Origin: Alphaproteobacteria bacterium
Lineage (GTDB): Bacteria; Pseudomonadota; Alphaproteobacteria; JAJTHO01; CANGXP01
Reading direction: 5' to 3'
Assembly: GCA_947457935.1 (NCBI GenBank)
Contig: CANGXP010000012.1
Coordinates: 1-41,283, forward strand
Length of the DNA stretch: 41,283 nt
The position numbers and the translations under genes were made by a program. Under the pieces are notes generated by a model. That model was not told the DNA's origin. It saw only the letters and a program-made list of their open reading frames with translations, and ran no database searches. This document shows, in pieces, positions 27,540-37,075 of this stretch; the first letter of the stretch is position 1; every line of letters begins with the position of its first letter.

Positions 27540-28264
27540 CATTATATCATTACGATTCTGTAACGAGTACGCAAGATATTGCGCGTGATTTGTTGACCCG
27601 CAATGCTGCACCGTTTGCCGTTGTTGCCGCAACCCAAACGGCAGGCATGGGTAGGCGTGGCAACGTGTGGCAGTCGCCAGAAGGAAATTTATACACAACC
27701 CTTGTTTTGCCTTTTGATAACCCTGTATCTGAAACGCCCTTTTTAAGTTATGCGGTTGCTGTGGCGTTGGGCGAGGTGCTGGAATCCTTAGGATATGCGG
27801 CTGTGCAGCTTAAATGGTCGAATGATGTGTTATTGAACGGGCAAAAGGTAGCAGGGGTTTTGCTGGAACGATTGGATAATCTTGTTTTAGTAGGTATAGG
27901 TCTCAATGTGGCAGTTGCGCCAGACAATGCAACGTGTTTAAAGCAGCATAGCATTGATATTGTTTCGCTAACGGATTTAACGCACTGCATAGTTGATTCG
28001 ATAACGCAATTATTGCGTGAATGGAACGAAAAAGGTGCTGAGACGATTCTTGAAAAATGGCTTGCTAAGGCGGCCTATCTCAACCAACAGGTTACTATAC
28101 AACAAGAAAATCGTGTGCTAGAAGGTGTTTTTATTGGCATTGATACGCACACAGGGGGCTTGCTGTTGCAGGATAGTTCAGGAAAAATGCATTGCTTACA
28201 AGTGGGAGCAATGGTGCATACACTGCGCACCCATAACAAGGAATTGCATGCTGTTAGCAATTGA
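27536..28264 (+). CDS. birA: Biotin-[acetyl-CoA-carboxylase] ligase, probable non-canonical start
   Basis: BirA activates biotin as biotinyl-AMP and attaches it to acetyl-CoA carboxylase. The core is clear: QTAGMGRRGNVWQSPEGNLYTTLVLP (GRGRxW-type adenylate loop), LKWSNDVLLNGQKVAGVLLE with the catalytic Lys region, and GIGLNV. There is no N-terminal helix-turn-helix, so it is the non-repressor form. The family N-terminal substrate motif is encoded upstream of the first TTG (27590) as YHYDSVTSTQDIARDL, but between the in-frame stop at 27524 and that TTG no ATG, GTG or TTG exists. The likeliest starts are ATA at 27536 (overlapping the nuoN stop as ATAA) or ATT at 27530. A TTG start would remove the motif. 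Confidence 0.85.
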   Translation: MTLYHYDSVTSTQDIARDLLTRNAAPFAVVAATQTAGMGRRGNVWQSPEGNLYTTLVLPFDNPVSETPFLSYAVAVALGEVLESLGYAAVQLKWSNDVLLNGQKVAGVLLERLDNLVLVGIGLNVAVAPDNATCLKQHSIDIVSLTDLTHCIVDSITQLLREWNEKGAETILEKWLAKAAYLNQQVTIQQENRVLEGVFIGIDTHTGGLLLQDSSGKMHCLQVGAMVHTLRTHNKELHAVSN

Positions 28265-29024
28265 TATTGGAAACACGAATACCTCGTTTGCCGTGTTTAA
28301 AGAGGCGGAGATTATTGCCTCATGGCGCACGCATACGGATAGCCAGCGCACGGCAGATGATTACGCTGTCTGGCTTAAATCCTTGTTTACCTTGAAAAAT
28401 TTAGGGTTTAACACGATAACCGCTGTGGTGATTGCCTCTGTTGTGCCTGAAACAGACTATGCGTTTAAGTGTCTCGTGCGGCAGTATTTTCACCAAGAGC
28501 CACTGTATGCAACAGCAGAAAACTTAGGCATTATAATCGATTTGCCCAATAAAGCAGAGGTGGGTGCGGACAGGTTGGTCAATGCGGTGGCAGCGGTTGC
28601 GCACTATGGTGCCCCTGCCATTATTATTGATTTCGGTACTGCAACGACTTTTGATGTGGTGAATGAAAAAGGGCACTATGCAGGTGGTGCGATTGCTCCC
28701 GGTTTGAATCTATCGTTAGAGGCACTCTATCATCATGCCGCGAAGTTGCCGAAAGTCTCGATTGTGCGCCCCACACGGGTGCTGGGCACGTCAACCGTCA
28801 CCGCCATGCAGAGCGGGTTATATTGGGGTTATATCGGTTTAGTAGAAGGATTGCTGAAAAACTTGCTTTTAGAGTGTTTTTCTGGAACAACGACAACAAT
28901 TATCACCACAGGCGGCCTGGGCAGCCTGTTTCACAAAGATTTGCCGCTGGTGACAGCGCATGACACGGATTTGACCCTGAAAGGGCTATATTACTTCTTT
29001 AAAAAAGTAGAAGGAAAGACTTAA
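28248..29024 (+). CDS. coaX: Type III pantothenate kinase
   Basis: CoaX phosphorylates pantothenate, the first step of CoA synthesis. The acetate/sugar kinase-type start MLLAIDIGNTNTSFAVF, the GADRLVNAVAAVAHYG segment, IIDFGTATTFDVV and GGAIAPGLNLSLEALYHHAAKLPKV are typical of type III enzymes. I chose ATG 28248, with AAGGA just upstream; longer in-frame extensions do not resemble the family. The gene overlaps birA by 17 nt and its TAA overlaps the rnj ATG by one base. nuoN-birA-coaX-rnj is a recurrent alphaproteobacterial order. Confidence 0.95.
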   Translation: MLLAIDIGNTNTSFAVFKEAEIIASWRTHTDSQRTADDYAVWLKSLFTLKNLGFNTITAVVIASVVPETDYAFKCLVRQYFHQEPLYATAENLGIIIDLPNKAEVGADRLVNAVAAVAHYGAPAIIIDFGTATTFDVVNEKGHYAGGAIAPGLNLSLEALYHHAAKLPKVSIVRPTRVLGTSTVTAMQSGLYWGYIGLVEGLLKNLLLECFSGTTTTIITTGGLGSLFHKDLPLVTAHDTDLTLKGLYYFFKKVEGKT

Positions 29025-30709
29025 TGACATCTCAATACCCTTCTAACTATCCTTGGCCGCAAGACCAACTGTTGTTTGTACCGCTGGGCGGTTGTGGCGA
29101 AATCGGCATGAACCTTAACGCCTATGGCTATCAAGGCAAATGGTTGTTGGTTGATTGCGGCATCACGTTTGCGGATGAAACGATGTTGGGCGTGGATGTT
29201 ATCATGCCTGACCCGAAGTTTTTGGTGGAGCAACGCGATAGAATCATTGCGCTTATTATTACCCACGCCCATGAGGATCACATTGGCGCGGTGCCGTATT
29301 TATGGGAAAGTTTACAATGCCCTGTGTATGCAACGGGTTTTGCGGCGTCTGTGTTGAAGCGAAAATTGGTGGGAACAGGACTGTTGGAAAAAATCCCGCT
29401 GCATCTGATGGCGATGTCGGGCAGTCTCACGCTTGAGCCGTTCACCGTGCAAACAATAACGCTGACGCACTCCATTCCTGAGCCAAACGCCTTAGTCATT
29501 CGCACAGCAGCGGGCACGGTATTGCACACAGGGGATTGGAAACTCGATGATGCGCCCGTTGTAGGCGATTTGACCGATGAAAAAGCACTTCGTGCTTTGG
29601 CAGAAGAAAATATTTTGGCGATGGTGTGTGATTCCACCAACGTGTTTGTGGAAGAGAATGCAGGATCGGAACAATCGGTTGCGGATGCACTGACTACCTT
29701 GATCAGCCAACAAAAGGGCGCGGTGGCGGTTACCTGCTTTGCTACCAACGTGGCACGGCTACATAGTGTAACGAAGGCGGCTAATGCCGCAGGGCGCAGT
29801 GTTGTATTGCTCGGGCGTTCCATGAAGCGGATTTATGAATCCGCGTTTGAGAATGGCTACTTGCAAGACATGACGTTTGTGGATGCATCCGCCGCAAAAT
29901 TGTTGCCGCGTGAAAGCCTTTTGTATCTTTGCACGGGTAGCCAAGGGGAAGAACGCGCCGCGTTAGGGCGTTTGGCGCAAGGCAATCACCCTGAAGCGCA
30001 TTTAGAAGCGGGTGATACAGTGTTTTTCTCTTCACGAAAAATTCCTGGGAATGAAAAGGCGATTGGGCGCATTCAAAACGCTCTTGCCAGCAAAGGCATG
30101 AAGGTTATTACCGATAAAGAAGCGTTTATTCACGTCTCTGGGCATCCGGGGCGCGAAGATTTACGGGCACTCTATAGTTGGGTGCGTCCGCAAGCGGTGA
30201 TTCCTGTGCATGGCGAGCAACGTCATTTGCGCGAACAAGCAGAGCTTGCCGCCTCTTGCCAAGTGCCGCACACCCTTGTTATTGGCAATGGGGACATGGT
30301 TGCGCTCAGCAAAACAGCAGCGCCACGCGTGATTGATCAAGTGCCTGTCGCCCGTCTTGCGCTTAATGGCACGCGTCTCACGCCACTCTTTAGTGAGAGT
30401 CGTAAGAACCTCATGAAAGCGGTGGAAAGCGGCTATTTGGTTGCATCTGTTGTGGTGGATGAAGAGGGGGCTTTGTGTGCGCCATTGCAGATTTCTATGC
30501 TGGGACTGCTGGAAAATAAAGAGCTTGCCGAGTTATTACCCGAGATCGAAGATTATATTTTAGAAGAACTAGAGGGGCTGACAGAAGCACAATTTAAAAA
30601 AGATGCAACGGTTGTTGATGTGATTCGCAAGTGCTTGCGGACGGTGTTTAAAGCAGAAAATGGCAAGCGACCGCGTATTGAAGTGCATTTGTTGCGGATA
30701 GAGGGATAG
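29024..30709 (+). CDS. rnj: Ribonuclease J
   Basis: RNase J is a metallo-beta-lactamase/beta-CASP ribonuclease with 5'-to-3' exonuclease and endonuclease activity, used in mRNA turnover and rRNA maturation. The zinc-binding motif is ITHAHEDHIGAVPYL (HAHEDH at 81-86). HTGDWKLDDAPV and MVCDSTNVF supply further metal ligands. The beta-CASP domain includes TGSQGEERAALGRLA, and HVSGHPGREDLRALYSWV and PVHGEQRHLREQAELA follow. Length 561 aa is normal. It is translationally coupled to coaX and converges with the dnaJ-like gene, 11 nt apart. Confidence 0.95.
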   Translation: MTSQYPSNYPWPQDQLLFVPLGGCGEIGMNLNAYGYQGKWLLVDCGITFADETMLGVDVIMPDPKFLVEQRDRIIALIITHAHEDHIGAVPYLWESLQCPVYATGFAASVLKRKLVGTGLLEKIPLHLMAMSGSLTLEPFTVQTITLTHSIPEPNALVIRTAAGTVLHTGDWKLDDAPVVGDLTDEKALRALAEENILAMVCDSTNVFVEENAGSEQSVADALTTLISQQKGAVAVTCFATNVARLHSVTKAANAAGRSVVLLGRSMKRIYESAFENGYLQDMTFVDASAAKLLPRESLLYLCTGSQGEERAALGRLAQGNHPEAHLEAGDTVFFSSRKIPGNEKAIGRIQNALASKGMKVITDKEAFIHVSGHPGREDLRALYSWVRPQAVIPVHGEQRHLREQAELAASCQVPHTLVIGNGDMVALSKTAAPRVIDQVPVARLALNGTRLTPLFSESRKNLMKAVESGYLVASVVVDEEGALCAPLQISMLGLLENKELAELLPEIEDYILEELEGLTEAQFKKDATVVDVIRKCLRTVFKAENGKRPRIEVHLLRIEG

Positions 30710-30720
30710 GAGAAAGGCTT

Positions 30721-31647
30721 CTAAATCAGCCCTTCTTTCTTACGCGGATCATAGCTATGCGATCCCGCCCATTTTTTTACAAAATTAATCAGATCTTTAT
30801 CAGGGGTTTCGGGCAGCACAACCTTAAGCTTGATGTATTGATCGCCAACAGGTTCTTTCTGGATTCCTTTCCCTTTGAGGCGCATGGTTAGTCCAGTGTT
30901 CGCACCTGCAGGAATTTTAAGCGACACATTGCCATGTAAGGTGGGGACGGTAACGACATCTCCCAGCACGGCTTCTTGGAGTGTAATCGGCAAATCGCAA
31001 TAAATATCACTGCCTTTGCGAGTGTAATGAGGGTGGGTGTTATCTAGTTTTAACTTGATGAGGGCATCCCCTGTGATGCCGCCCACAAATTCGCTGCGGT
31101 CTCCTTGTCCTTTTAGGCGAAGTGTTTGCCCGTCTTCGCTGCCCACAGGAATGTTTATATCAAGCGTGCGTGTACCAAGTGTTAGCCGTTTTTTCGCGCC
31201 TAACGCTGCTTCCATAAATGTAATGGGGAGCGTGTAGCTGGCGTCACTTCCTTTAGGAGTATTTTGTGTTTGTTGGCGTTGAGATGATTTGCGATTGCCA
31301 AAAATCTCATTGAATAAATCATTGGGATCAAAGCCCAAATCATCCATGTTAAAAGAGGTTTTTCGTTTGCCGCCTCTGCCACCTGCTGCGTCGCGCGCAC
31401 CGAACCCCCCGCCGAATCCTGTAGGATTGCCAAATGCATCGATCTCCCCTCTGTCAAAGCGACTTTTCTTGTCGGTGTCAGAGAGAAGAGCGTAGGCAGC
31501 AGAGACCTCTTTAAATGTCTTGTCCGCGTTCGCATCGTTTGGATTTAAGTCTGGGTGGTATTTTTTTGCTAAGTCGCGATAGGCTTTTTTAATTTCCTCT
31601 GCGGTTGCCGCTTTACCAATGCCTAAAACGCCGTAGGGGTCTTTCAT
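30721..31647 (-). CDS. DnaJ-like co-chaperone of the CbpA type
   Basis: A 308-aa J-domain protein that would stimulate DnaK ATPase. The J domain (1-70) contains DPYGVLGIGKAATAEEIKKA and the HPD motif at 31-33 (KKYHPDLNPND). A Gly/Phe-rich linker follows (about 75-115), then the C-terminal substrate-binding domains (SYTLPITFMEAALGAKKRL; DIYCDLPITLQEAVLGDVV). The CxxCxGxG zinc finger of DnaJ is absent, which matches CbpA-type proteins. It converges with rnj and follows the 17-kDa lipoprotein gene by 12 nt. Confidence 0.9.
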   Translation of the reverse strand: MKDPYGVLGIGKAATAEEIKKAYRDLAKKYHPDLNPNDANADKTFKEVSAAYALLSDTDKKSRFDRGEIDAFGNPTGFGGGFGARDAAGGRGGKRKTSFNMDDLGFDPNDLFNEIFGNRKSSQRQQTQNTPKGSDASYTLPITFMEAALGAKKRLTLGTRTLDINIPVGSEDGQTLRLKGQGDRSEFVGGITGDALIKLKLDNTHPHYTRKGSDIYCDLPITLQEAVLGDVVTVPTLHGNVSLKIPAGANTGLTMRLKGKGIQKEPVGDQYIKLKVVLPETPDKDLINFVKKWAGSHSYDPRKKEGLI

Positions 31648-31659
31648 GAGGAAATACGC

Positions 31660-32145
31660 CTATTGTACAATCTTCCACGACCCATCTGGTTGCTTGCAGG
31701 CGGTGCCAAACGCACGCTGCGCTTGACCATTAATGGTAACGGTTTGCTGGAATTCACGGCAGAAAGTATTGTTGGCTTCAAAGGTACGCACGGGTGTAAT
31801 ATTGCCAGATGCACCAGTTTGAGGGTTGTTCCATTGTGCCGCATTACCCGTGTTAAAGGCATAGTTTGCACTTTCCTGTGCATAATTTGCATCCGCTCTA
31901 TCTAAAGATGAGCCAACTTGGCTGCCTAAGAAAGCACCCAACAACGTACCAACAGCCGTTGTTGCTATTTGCCCCTTGCCTTTTCCAAACTGCGATCCTG
32001 CTAATGCACCACCCACTGCGCCTAACAATGCACCACCTGTTTGTTTGTCAACAGTAGGGTAACTGTTGTTTCCATAGCCACCTTGTTGAGCGCAACCAAC
32101 AGTTAAGCTGAATGTAACTAAAACTGCCGCAAAACGATTTTTCAT
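31660..32145 (-). CDS. Glycine-zipper lipoprotein, 17-kDa surface-antigen family
   Basis: A 161-aa predicted outer-membrane lipoprotein. I placed the start at the ATG at 32145 (MKNRFAAVLV), because it gives a lipoprotein signal peptide ending in the lipobox LTVGC; a longer frame to 32226 is unlikely. The central part, GGALLGAVGGALAGSQFGKG then GTLLGAFLGSQVGSSLD, is the glycine-zipper pair of the Rickettsia 17-kDa antigen family. The C-terminal half (TFCREFQQTVTINGQAQRA) is also typical of that family. Function is unknown; such proteins are implicated in outer-membrane integrity. Confidence 0.88.
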   Translation of the reverse strand: MKNRFAAVLVTFSLTVGCAQQGGYGNNSYPTVDKQTGGALLGAVGGALAGSQFGKGKGQIATTAVGTLLGAFLGSQVGSSLDRADANYAQESANYAFNTGNAAQWNNPQTGASGNITPVRTFEANNTFCREFQQTVTINGQAQRAFGTACKQPDGSWKIVQ

Positions 32146-32240
32146 ATGTGTTTTTTCTCCATCACTATTTAAAGCAGATAATAGTATGGTCTTTATAAAA
32201 CGCAAGGGAACGGTTTGTAAATACAACAGGCAAACATTTT

Positions 32241-33188
32241 TTATACGTTTAGTGATTGGTAGATAGCAGGAAATAACATAACTACAAAAAGAGGTAAGAA
32301 AATAAACAGCATCATGGGAATAATCATTTTTGTGGCAAGTTTTCCCGCTTTTACTTCTGCGGCATTCATCCGATCTTTGCGGAAATCATCTGATAAAACA
32401 CGTAACGATTGTCCGATAGGGGTTCCGAATTTTTCGGTTTGAATGAGCATATTTGCGAAAGATCGTGCTTGTGGAATATCAATCCTGCGTGCCATGTTTT
32501 CAAGGGCATTAGCACGTTTTTCGAGGAAATTCAATTCAACAAGAGTCACTGCTAATTCTTCTCCTAAGTCAGGACAACTTTTAAAAATTTCTGTCGAAAC
32601 ACGTTTGAGAGCCGCATTAAAACTTAAACCTGCGTCTGAGCAAACAACCAGCATATCGATTGCGTCAGGAAAAAATTTTGTAATGCTTGATAGACGTTTT
32701 TCCGCAGCATTCCTGAGCAATATATCAGGGAGTACATACCCCACTGCGCCACCAAATACCACAATCAAGAGATGTAAGGCACTTTTATCTATGACTTTAA
32801 AAATTGTTGTAAGTAGCATTAATACTATGGGGAAAGACACTAACAATATCAGCTTGAAAGAAACAACTTTCCAAACGGCCTTGCTATCGCGAATGCCTGC
32901 TTGAGCGAGCGTCGCTCTGTATTTTGAGAGACGCTCGTCTTCAATAAAACCGCTCTTGCCAAGAATTTTTTGTACCCAAGGCATTGTGTATATAGTTTCT
33001 TGTTCTACAAGGCTGCGTTTGTCTTTTAATCGAGAGTTTTGAACTTCATAAAGCTCTTCTTTTCTACGCTCTATAGATCGAATTCTTTTTTTGTGTGAAC
33101 CTGATTGATCAATAAATAATACCCAGTACCCTACTAATATTATAGTGAGTAATAGTAAGAAAACAGGGAGGAAAATTGTTATATCCAT
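32241..33188 (-). CDS. tadC: Tad pilus inner-membrane platform protein TadC
   Basis: TadC is a GspF-type inner-membrane protein that, with TadB, forms the assembly platform for Flp/Tad pili. The 315-aa sequence has an N-terminal membrane segment, a hydrophilic region, then the type II secretion F domain: KFFPDAIDMLVVCSDAGLSFNAAL, FANMLIQTEKFGTPIGQSLRVLSDDFR and a C-terminal hydrophobic helix. It is 2 nt after tadB and is the last pilus gene on this strand; tadD-G are not adjacent. Confidence 0.93.
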   Translation of the reverse strand: MDITIFLPVFLLLLTIILVGYWVLFIDQSGSHKKRIRSIERRKEELYEVQNSRLKDKRSLVEQETIYTMPWVQKILGKSGFIEDERLSKYRATLAQAGIRDSKAVWKVVSFKLILLVSFPIVLMLLTTIFKVIDKSALHLLIVVFGGAVGYVLPDILLRNAAEKRLSSITKFFPDAIDMLVVCSDAGLSFNAALKRVSTEIFKSCPDLGEELAVTLVELNFLEKRANALENMARRIDIPQARSFANMLIQTEKFGTPIGQSLRVLSDDFRKDRMNAAEVKAGKLATKMIIPMMLFIFLPLFVVMLFPAIYQSLNV

Positions 33189-33190
33189 GT

Positions 33191-34165
33191 CTAATACTCA
33201 AACTTTGTCATTGAATTCATCATATAGAAGCCAACTGCCATCCAAGCGATAAGTCCCATCCCCACTTGTTTACCAGTTTCATCGTTCCAAAAAACACCAA
33301 TATATTGAGGATCCATCACATATAAAACGCCGACAATAAAAATAATAATTCCCAAGAGGACTTTTGCCTGCATTTTCGCTTCTGAAGATTTCGAACTAAT
33401 CATTCGTTTTAGGTCTTGTCTGTTGCGTAAAGTTTTTGCGAGGTTGTTGAAAGTGTCTGTTAGGCTGCCGCCTGTCTCAAGTTGGATGCTGATTGAAATT
33501 GCAAAAAAAGCCATTTCTTGTGAAGGAACGCGTTCAACTGTTTTCCCTACCGCGTCAGCGAGTTGGACGCCTAAATTTACTTCACTGCAAATACGTCTGA
33601 ATTCGCTTTTAACGGGATCAAGGGAGTTTTCTGCAACGCTCTGCAGGGCGTTAATCAAAGGCAGTCCGCTTTTTGTGACGCTTAACATCATGTCAACCGC
33701 ATCAGGAAATAATTTATTGAAAGCGTCAATACGCTTGCGAATTTTTGACTTTAACCACATACGCGGCACAATAGTCCCTGTCACAACGCCTAATATTATT
33801 CCATAGAGCGGGGATGCGTTTACAAGAAAAATAGTTCCGCAAACAATCATCGCAGCAATAAGGAGTTGGTAAAAAAGGAACTCAGTTGTTGATATTTTCA
33901 AGCCAGCTTGCAATAATTTCGCCCGTAAGGAATCAGGATCTCCAACAAATTTTTGAAAAACAAAATCAGAATTAGCGCTTTGCTTTTGTGATATGGAGCC
34001 GCTGAATTTTTCATGTTTTTGATTGTCTTCAATATCTTGGGCATTGCTACGCGATGCATACTTCTTTAATCGTTTTTTAAAAGTCCAGCTTTCTGGTGCT
34101 AGAAAAAAATAGAGTGCTGCAAATACAAGCAGAACACTCAATGCTGTAATAATGGGTACTATCAT
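33191..34165 (-). CDS. tadB: Tad pilus inner-membrane platform protein TadB
   Basis: TadB is the second GspF-type platform protein of the Tad machine. The F-domain pattern is KLFPDAVDMMLSVTKSGLPLINAL and FFAISISIQLETGGSLTDTFNNLAKTLRNR, with flanking hydrophobic segments at the N-terminus (about 5-24), near 110-145 and at the C-terminus. Length 324 aa is usual. It begins 1 nt after the cpaF stop and reads into tadC, so all three are one transcription unit. Confidence 0.93.
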   Translation of the reverse strand: MIVPIITALSVLLVFAALYFFLAPESWTFKKRLKKYASRSNAQDIEDNQKHEKFSGSISQKQSANSDFVFQKFVGDPDSLRAKLLQAGLKISTTEFLFYQLLIAAMIVCGTIFLVNASPLYGIILGVVTGTIVPRMWLKSKIRKRIDAFNKLFPDAVDMMLSVTKSGLPLINALQSVAENSLDPVKSEFRRICSEVNLGVQLADAVGKTVERVPSQEMAFFAISISIQLETGGSLTDTFNNLAKTLRNRQDLKRMISSKSSEAKMQAKVLLGIIIFIVGVLYVMDPQYIGVFWNDETGKQVGMGLIAWMAVGFYMMNSMTKFEY

Positions 34166-34166
34166 A

Positions 34167-35825
34167 CTAATTCCTCAAGCTCATCGCATGCATTAATTCT
34201 TTTTCAACACCAAAGTACTTTGCTTTGCTCGTAAAGCTAGGATGAATGCCTGTGTGTACAAACTCTCCCTGTAGTTTCCCGTCAGGACCTTCCCCAATAA
34301 ACTTAAAAACAAAAAGGTCTTGGGTTATGATAGTATTTTCTTCCATGCCGACGATTTCTGTAATGTGCGTAATCCTTCTTATTCCATCACGCATCCGTGC
34401 GATTTGCACAATAAGATGTACCGCCCCGCTAATCATAGAGCGTGTTACTTTTTCAGGCATGGAAAATCCTGCCATGTTAAGCATGTTTTCTACGCGTGTT
34501 AAGGCCATGCGCGGCGTGTTGGCGTGAATGGTTGACATGGAACCATCATGACCTGTGTTCATGGCTTGTAACATGTCGATAATTTCACTGCCTCGACACT
34601 CCCCGATGATAATGCGCTCAGGGCGCATTCGCAGGGCGTTTTTAACCAAGTCACGAATTGTTACCTCTCCTTCTCCTTCAAGGTTCGCAGGGCGTGTTTC
34701 AAGGCGTACAACGTGGGGCTGTTGCAAGCGTAATTCTGCAGAATCCTCGACTGTAATCGTGCGTTCATCTTCCCCAATTTTTTGAGAGAGGGCGTTTAAT
34801 AATGTTGTTTTGCCCGACCCTGTCCCACCAGAAACAAGAATATTCAGGCGGCATGTGCCAGCAACAGATAAAACCCCCGCCATCGCGTGGGAAATATTTC
34901 CTTGCTCGGCCATTTTCTCTAAAGTAATCCCGCGATTAGAAAAACGACGGATAGACATAGAGGCGCCATCAATCGCAAGCGGCGGAATGATAATATTAAC
35001 ACGGCTTCCGTCAAGCAAACGTGCATCAACCATGGGAGAGCTTTCGTCAACACGACGGCCCACTTGAGAGACAATTCGTGTGGCAATATTTAATAAGTGC
35101 TGGTTATCGCGAAAATTAATCGTGGATAATTCCAACTTGCCGAATCGTTCAACGTAAATTTGCTTAGGGCCATTTACCAAAATATCTGTTACGGCAGGGT
35201 CGTTCAACAGGGGCTCTAAAGGCCCTAGTCCGATCATGTCATCGAGGAGCAGCGAAAGAACTTCAGCCTGCTCTTTATAGTTAAGCTGCATCCGTTGTTC
35301 AGCTAAGATATTTGCAACAACATTACGGAGTTGTTCTTCTAATTCTTTGCGTGGTAAAGTGGCTGCAACAACAGTGTCAATTCTGTTGAGGAGCAATGCT
35401 TGCACCTTTGATTTGGCATTAATAATGATGTCGTTAGAAACCCCTTTTGTGTTAGACTGCGTTGTTTTTGCGTCTGCTGCTGTGGAGTTAGGAGTAGTAA
35501 CGTCTTTTTTTAAGGATTGTTCTGCTGTTTCTTTTATTAAGAAGGTGATGATATTACGTTGATCGATGAGGTTTAGTTCTTGCCCTGTTGCAGAAAGCCA
35601 TTCATTTAAGATTACGGCAATGCGGCGCGCTAACATGCCACGGGTAGAATTTCTTATTTCCTCTTCAGAAATGCGTTTCTTAACGATAGGAATAATATGT
35701 TTGCGAGCAACCTCCAAAAGTGCCTCTGATGTTTTTGGACGCGGGTTGCCAATCAACGCTGCCGCGTCTGGCTTGTTATTGGAAGGGCTTTTTTCTGAAG
35801 ATGTGAGGGAATTAATATCAGTCAT
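34167..35825 (-). CDS. cpaF: Tad pilus assembly ATPase CpaF/TadA, extended N-terminus
   Basis: CpaF is the hexameric secretion-type ATPase that drives Tad pilus extension (and in some species retraction). The Walker A motif GGTGSGKTT is at 333-341, Walker B in RIIIGECRG at about 404-412, and the His box is [15 protein letters not shown]. The N-terminal domain of the ATPase core begins at [21 protein letters not shown]. At 552 aa it is longer than most CpaF. Residues about 38-103 resemble residues about 140-198 in their helical pattern, suggesting a duplicated N-terminal three-helix module joined by a Ser/Thr-rich linker (108-130). It starts 10 nt after cpaE. Confidence 0.94.
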   Translation of the reverse strand: MTDINSLTSSEKSPSNNKPDAAALIGNPRPKTSEALLEVARKHIIPIVKKRISEEEIRNSTRGMLARRIAVILNEWLSATGQELNLIDQRNIITFLIKETAEQSLKKDVTTPNSTAADAKTTQSNTKGVSNDIIINAKSKVQALLLNRIDTVVAATLPRKELEEQLRNVVANILAEQRMQLNYKEQAEVLSLLLDDMIGLGPLEPLLNDPAVTDILVNGPKQIYVERFGKLELSTINFRDNQHLLNIATRIVSQVGRRVDESSPMVDARLLDGSRVNIIIPPLAIDGASMSIRRFSNRGITLEKMAEQGNISHAMAGVLSVAGTCRLNILVSGGTGSGKTTLLNALSQKIGEDERTITVEDSAELRLQQPHVVRLETRPANLEGEGEVTIRDLVKNALRMRPERIIIGECRGSEIIDMLQAMNTGHDGSMSTIHANTPRMALTRVENMLNMAGFSMPEKVTRSMISGAVHLIVQIARMRDGIRRITHITEIVGMEENTIITQDLFVFKFIGEGPDGKLQGEFVHTGIHPSFTSKAKYFGVEKELMHAMSLRN

Positions 35826-35835
35826 TCTACATACT

Positions 35836-37032
35836 CTATTTGAATCTGCCTAAAAAACCTTTAATACTTTTTGATTGTTGTTCTGTGTCTAACTCTTTTG
35901 ATTTATTATGTATTATATCACAAAAACTGTTTATTTCACCTATAACTTTGCTTTTTGGGGCTAATATTGCTGCTGCTTTTCCATCGTTCAGCGCTTTTTC
36001 TATCACTTCAGGCGCATTCGGCAGGACAATAGCTATTTTTGTATCTATTTGGGATTCAAAATCCTTAATCGAGAGTTGTCCGCTAGTGATTCCAGGTCGT
36101 GCTTTATTCGCTACAACAATAATATTCTTATGCGCTGCAATGCGCTTGATTTGATTAAGAATAGTCACTGTATCACGCAGTGATGGAACTGTTAATTCTG
36201 AAACCAAGACAACATAATCTGCGTCCATCATTAGCTGTGGACAACGCACCAAAGAAGAACGTGGCGTATCAATGATAATATAATCTTTATTTTCTTTAAG
36301 CGTTTCAATCAGCAGTTTTGTGGAATTGTCGTTAAACACAACATAATCGCGCATACTTTCTTCTGCTGCCAGAATCGACAGTGTTGGTGTGACTTTAACT
36401 AGTGCGCCTTCAATAAATTGTATATCAACACGGCTTGGATCTTGTAGCGCGTCTTTAAAGCCGATGCTTGGTTTTGCATCAAGAGCAAGAGAAATTGTAC
36501 CAAAATGTACGTCCATATCAATAAGAACAACATTTTGTTTATGGGTATTTGCGAGAATCCAGCCCGCATTCACAACCAAGGAGGTCGTGCCTGCCCCTCC
36601 TCGTGCACCAATCACAGTAATAAGTTTGGCTTGTTTCTTGTTTGATACGGAAGCTGAAGATTGAGTGGGTGTTTGATGTTTGGAAGATGTAATAAGGGAT
36701 GTGTAAATTTCTTCACTATTAATAGGTTTTACGACATAATCAGCTGCACCAGCGCGAATTAAATCTCTGTAAAGCGCAACATCATTGGCTTGACCAATAA
36801 AAAGAACCCCTTGTGCACCACTAAACTTTGCAAGAATAAGATCACACGTTGTTTTAATGTTTTTCGCATCGCTCACATCAACAATTACATACTTAATATC
36901 TTTAGAAGGGGTATAGAGCAGTGCAGCTTTAGAACCGCCTTCAAGCACGATGCCAGAAGACCAGTAGTTACTGACAAGTGCCTCTAAGGAAACTCTCGTT
37001 TCTACATCGGTAACAAAAGCAACGCAGTTCAT
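35836..37032 (-). CDS. cpaE: Pilus localisation ATPase CpaE/TadZ
   Basis: CpaE localises the Tad pilus machine to a cell pole. The N-terminal part (about 1-125) is response-regulator-like, with YVIVDVSD and AGAADYVVKPINSEE. The C-terminal part is a MinD/ParA-like ATPase with an atypical Walker A, GARGGAGTTSL, in which the usual lysines are absent, as is typical for CpaE/TadZ; VVLIDMDVHFGTISLAL and YIIIDTPRSS follow. Length 398 aa is usual. It lies between cpaD and cpaF on the same strand. Confidence 0.92.
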   Translation of the reverse strand: MNCVAFVTDVETRVSLEALVSNYWSSGIVLEGGSKAALLYTPSKDIKYVIVDVSDAKNIKTTCDLILAKFSGAQGVLFIGQANDVALYRDLIRAGAADYVVKPINSEEIYTSLITSSKHQTPTQSSASVSNKKQAKLITVIGARGGAGTTSLVVNAGWILANTHKQNVVLIDMDVHFGTISLALDAKPSIGFKDALQDPSRVDIQFIEGALVKVTPTLSILAAEESMRDYVVFNDNSTKLLIETLKENKDYIIIDTPRSSLVRCPQLMMDADYVVLVSELTVPSLRDTVTILNQIKRIAAHKNIIVVANKARPGITSGQLSIKDFESQIDTKIAIVLPNAPEVIEKALNDGKAAAILAPKSKVIGEINSFCDIIHNKSKELDTEQQSKSIKGFLGRFK

Positions 37033-37075
37033 TATTCATGCCTTTCTATATTTTTCGTATGGACGCGATAAAATT

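Noticed and set aside
28125-28247. A 41-residue N-terminal extension of CoaX.
   Set aside because: It lies inside birA, lacks family similarity, and the ATG at 28248 has a good Shine-Dalgarno and the canonical start.
36580-36615. Loss of Walker A lysines in CpaE (GARGGAGTTS).
   Set aside because: An atypical Walker A is a normal feature of the CpaE/TadZ family.
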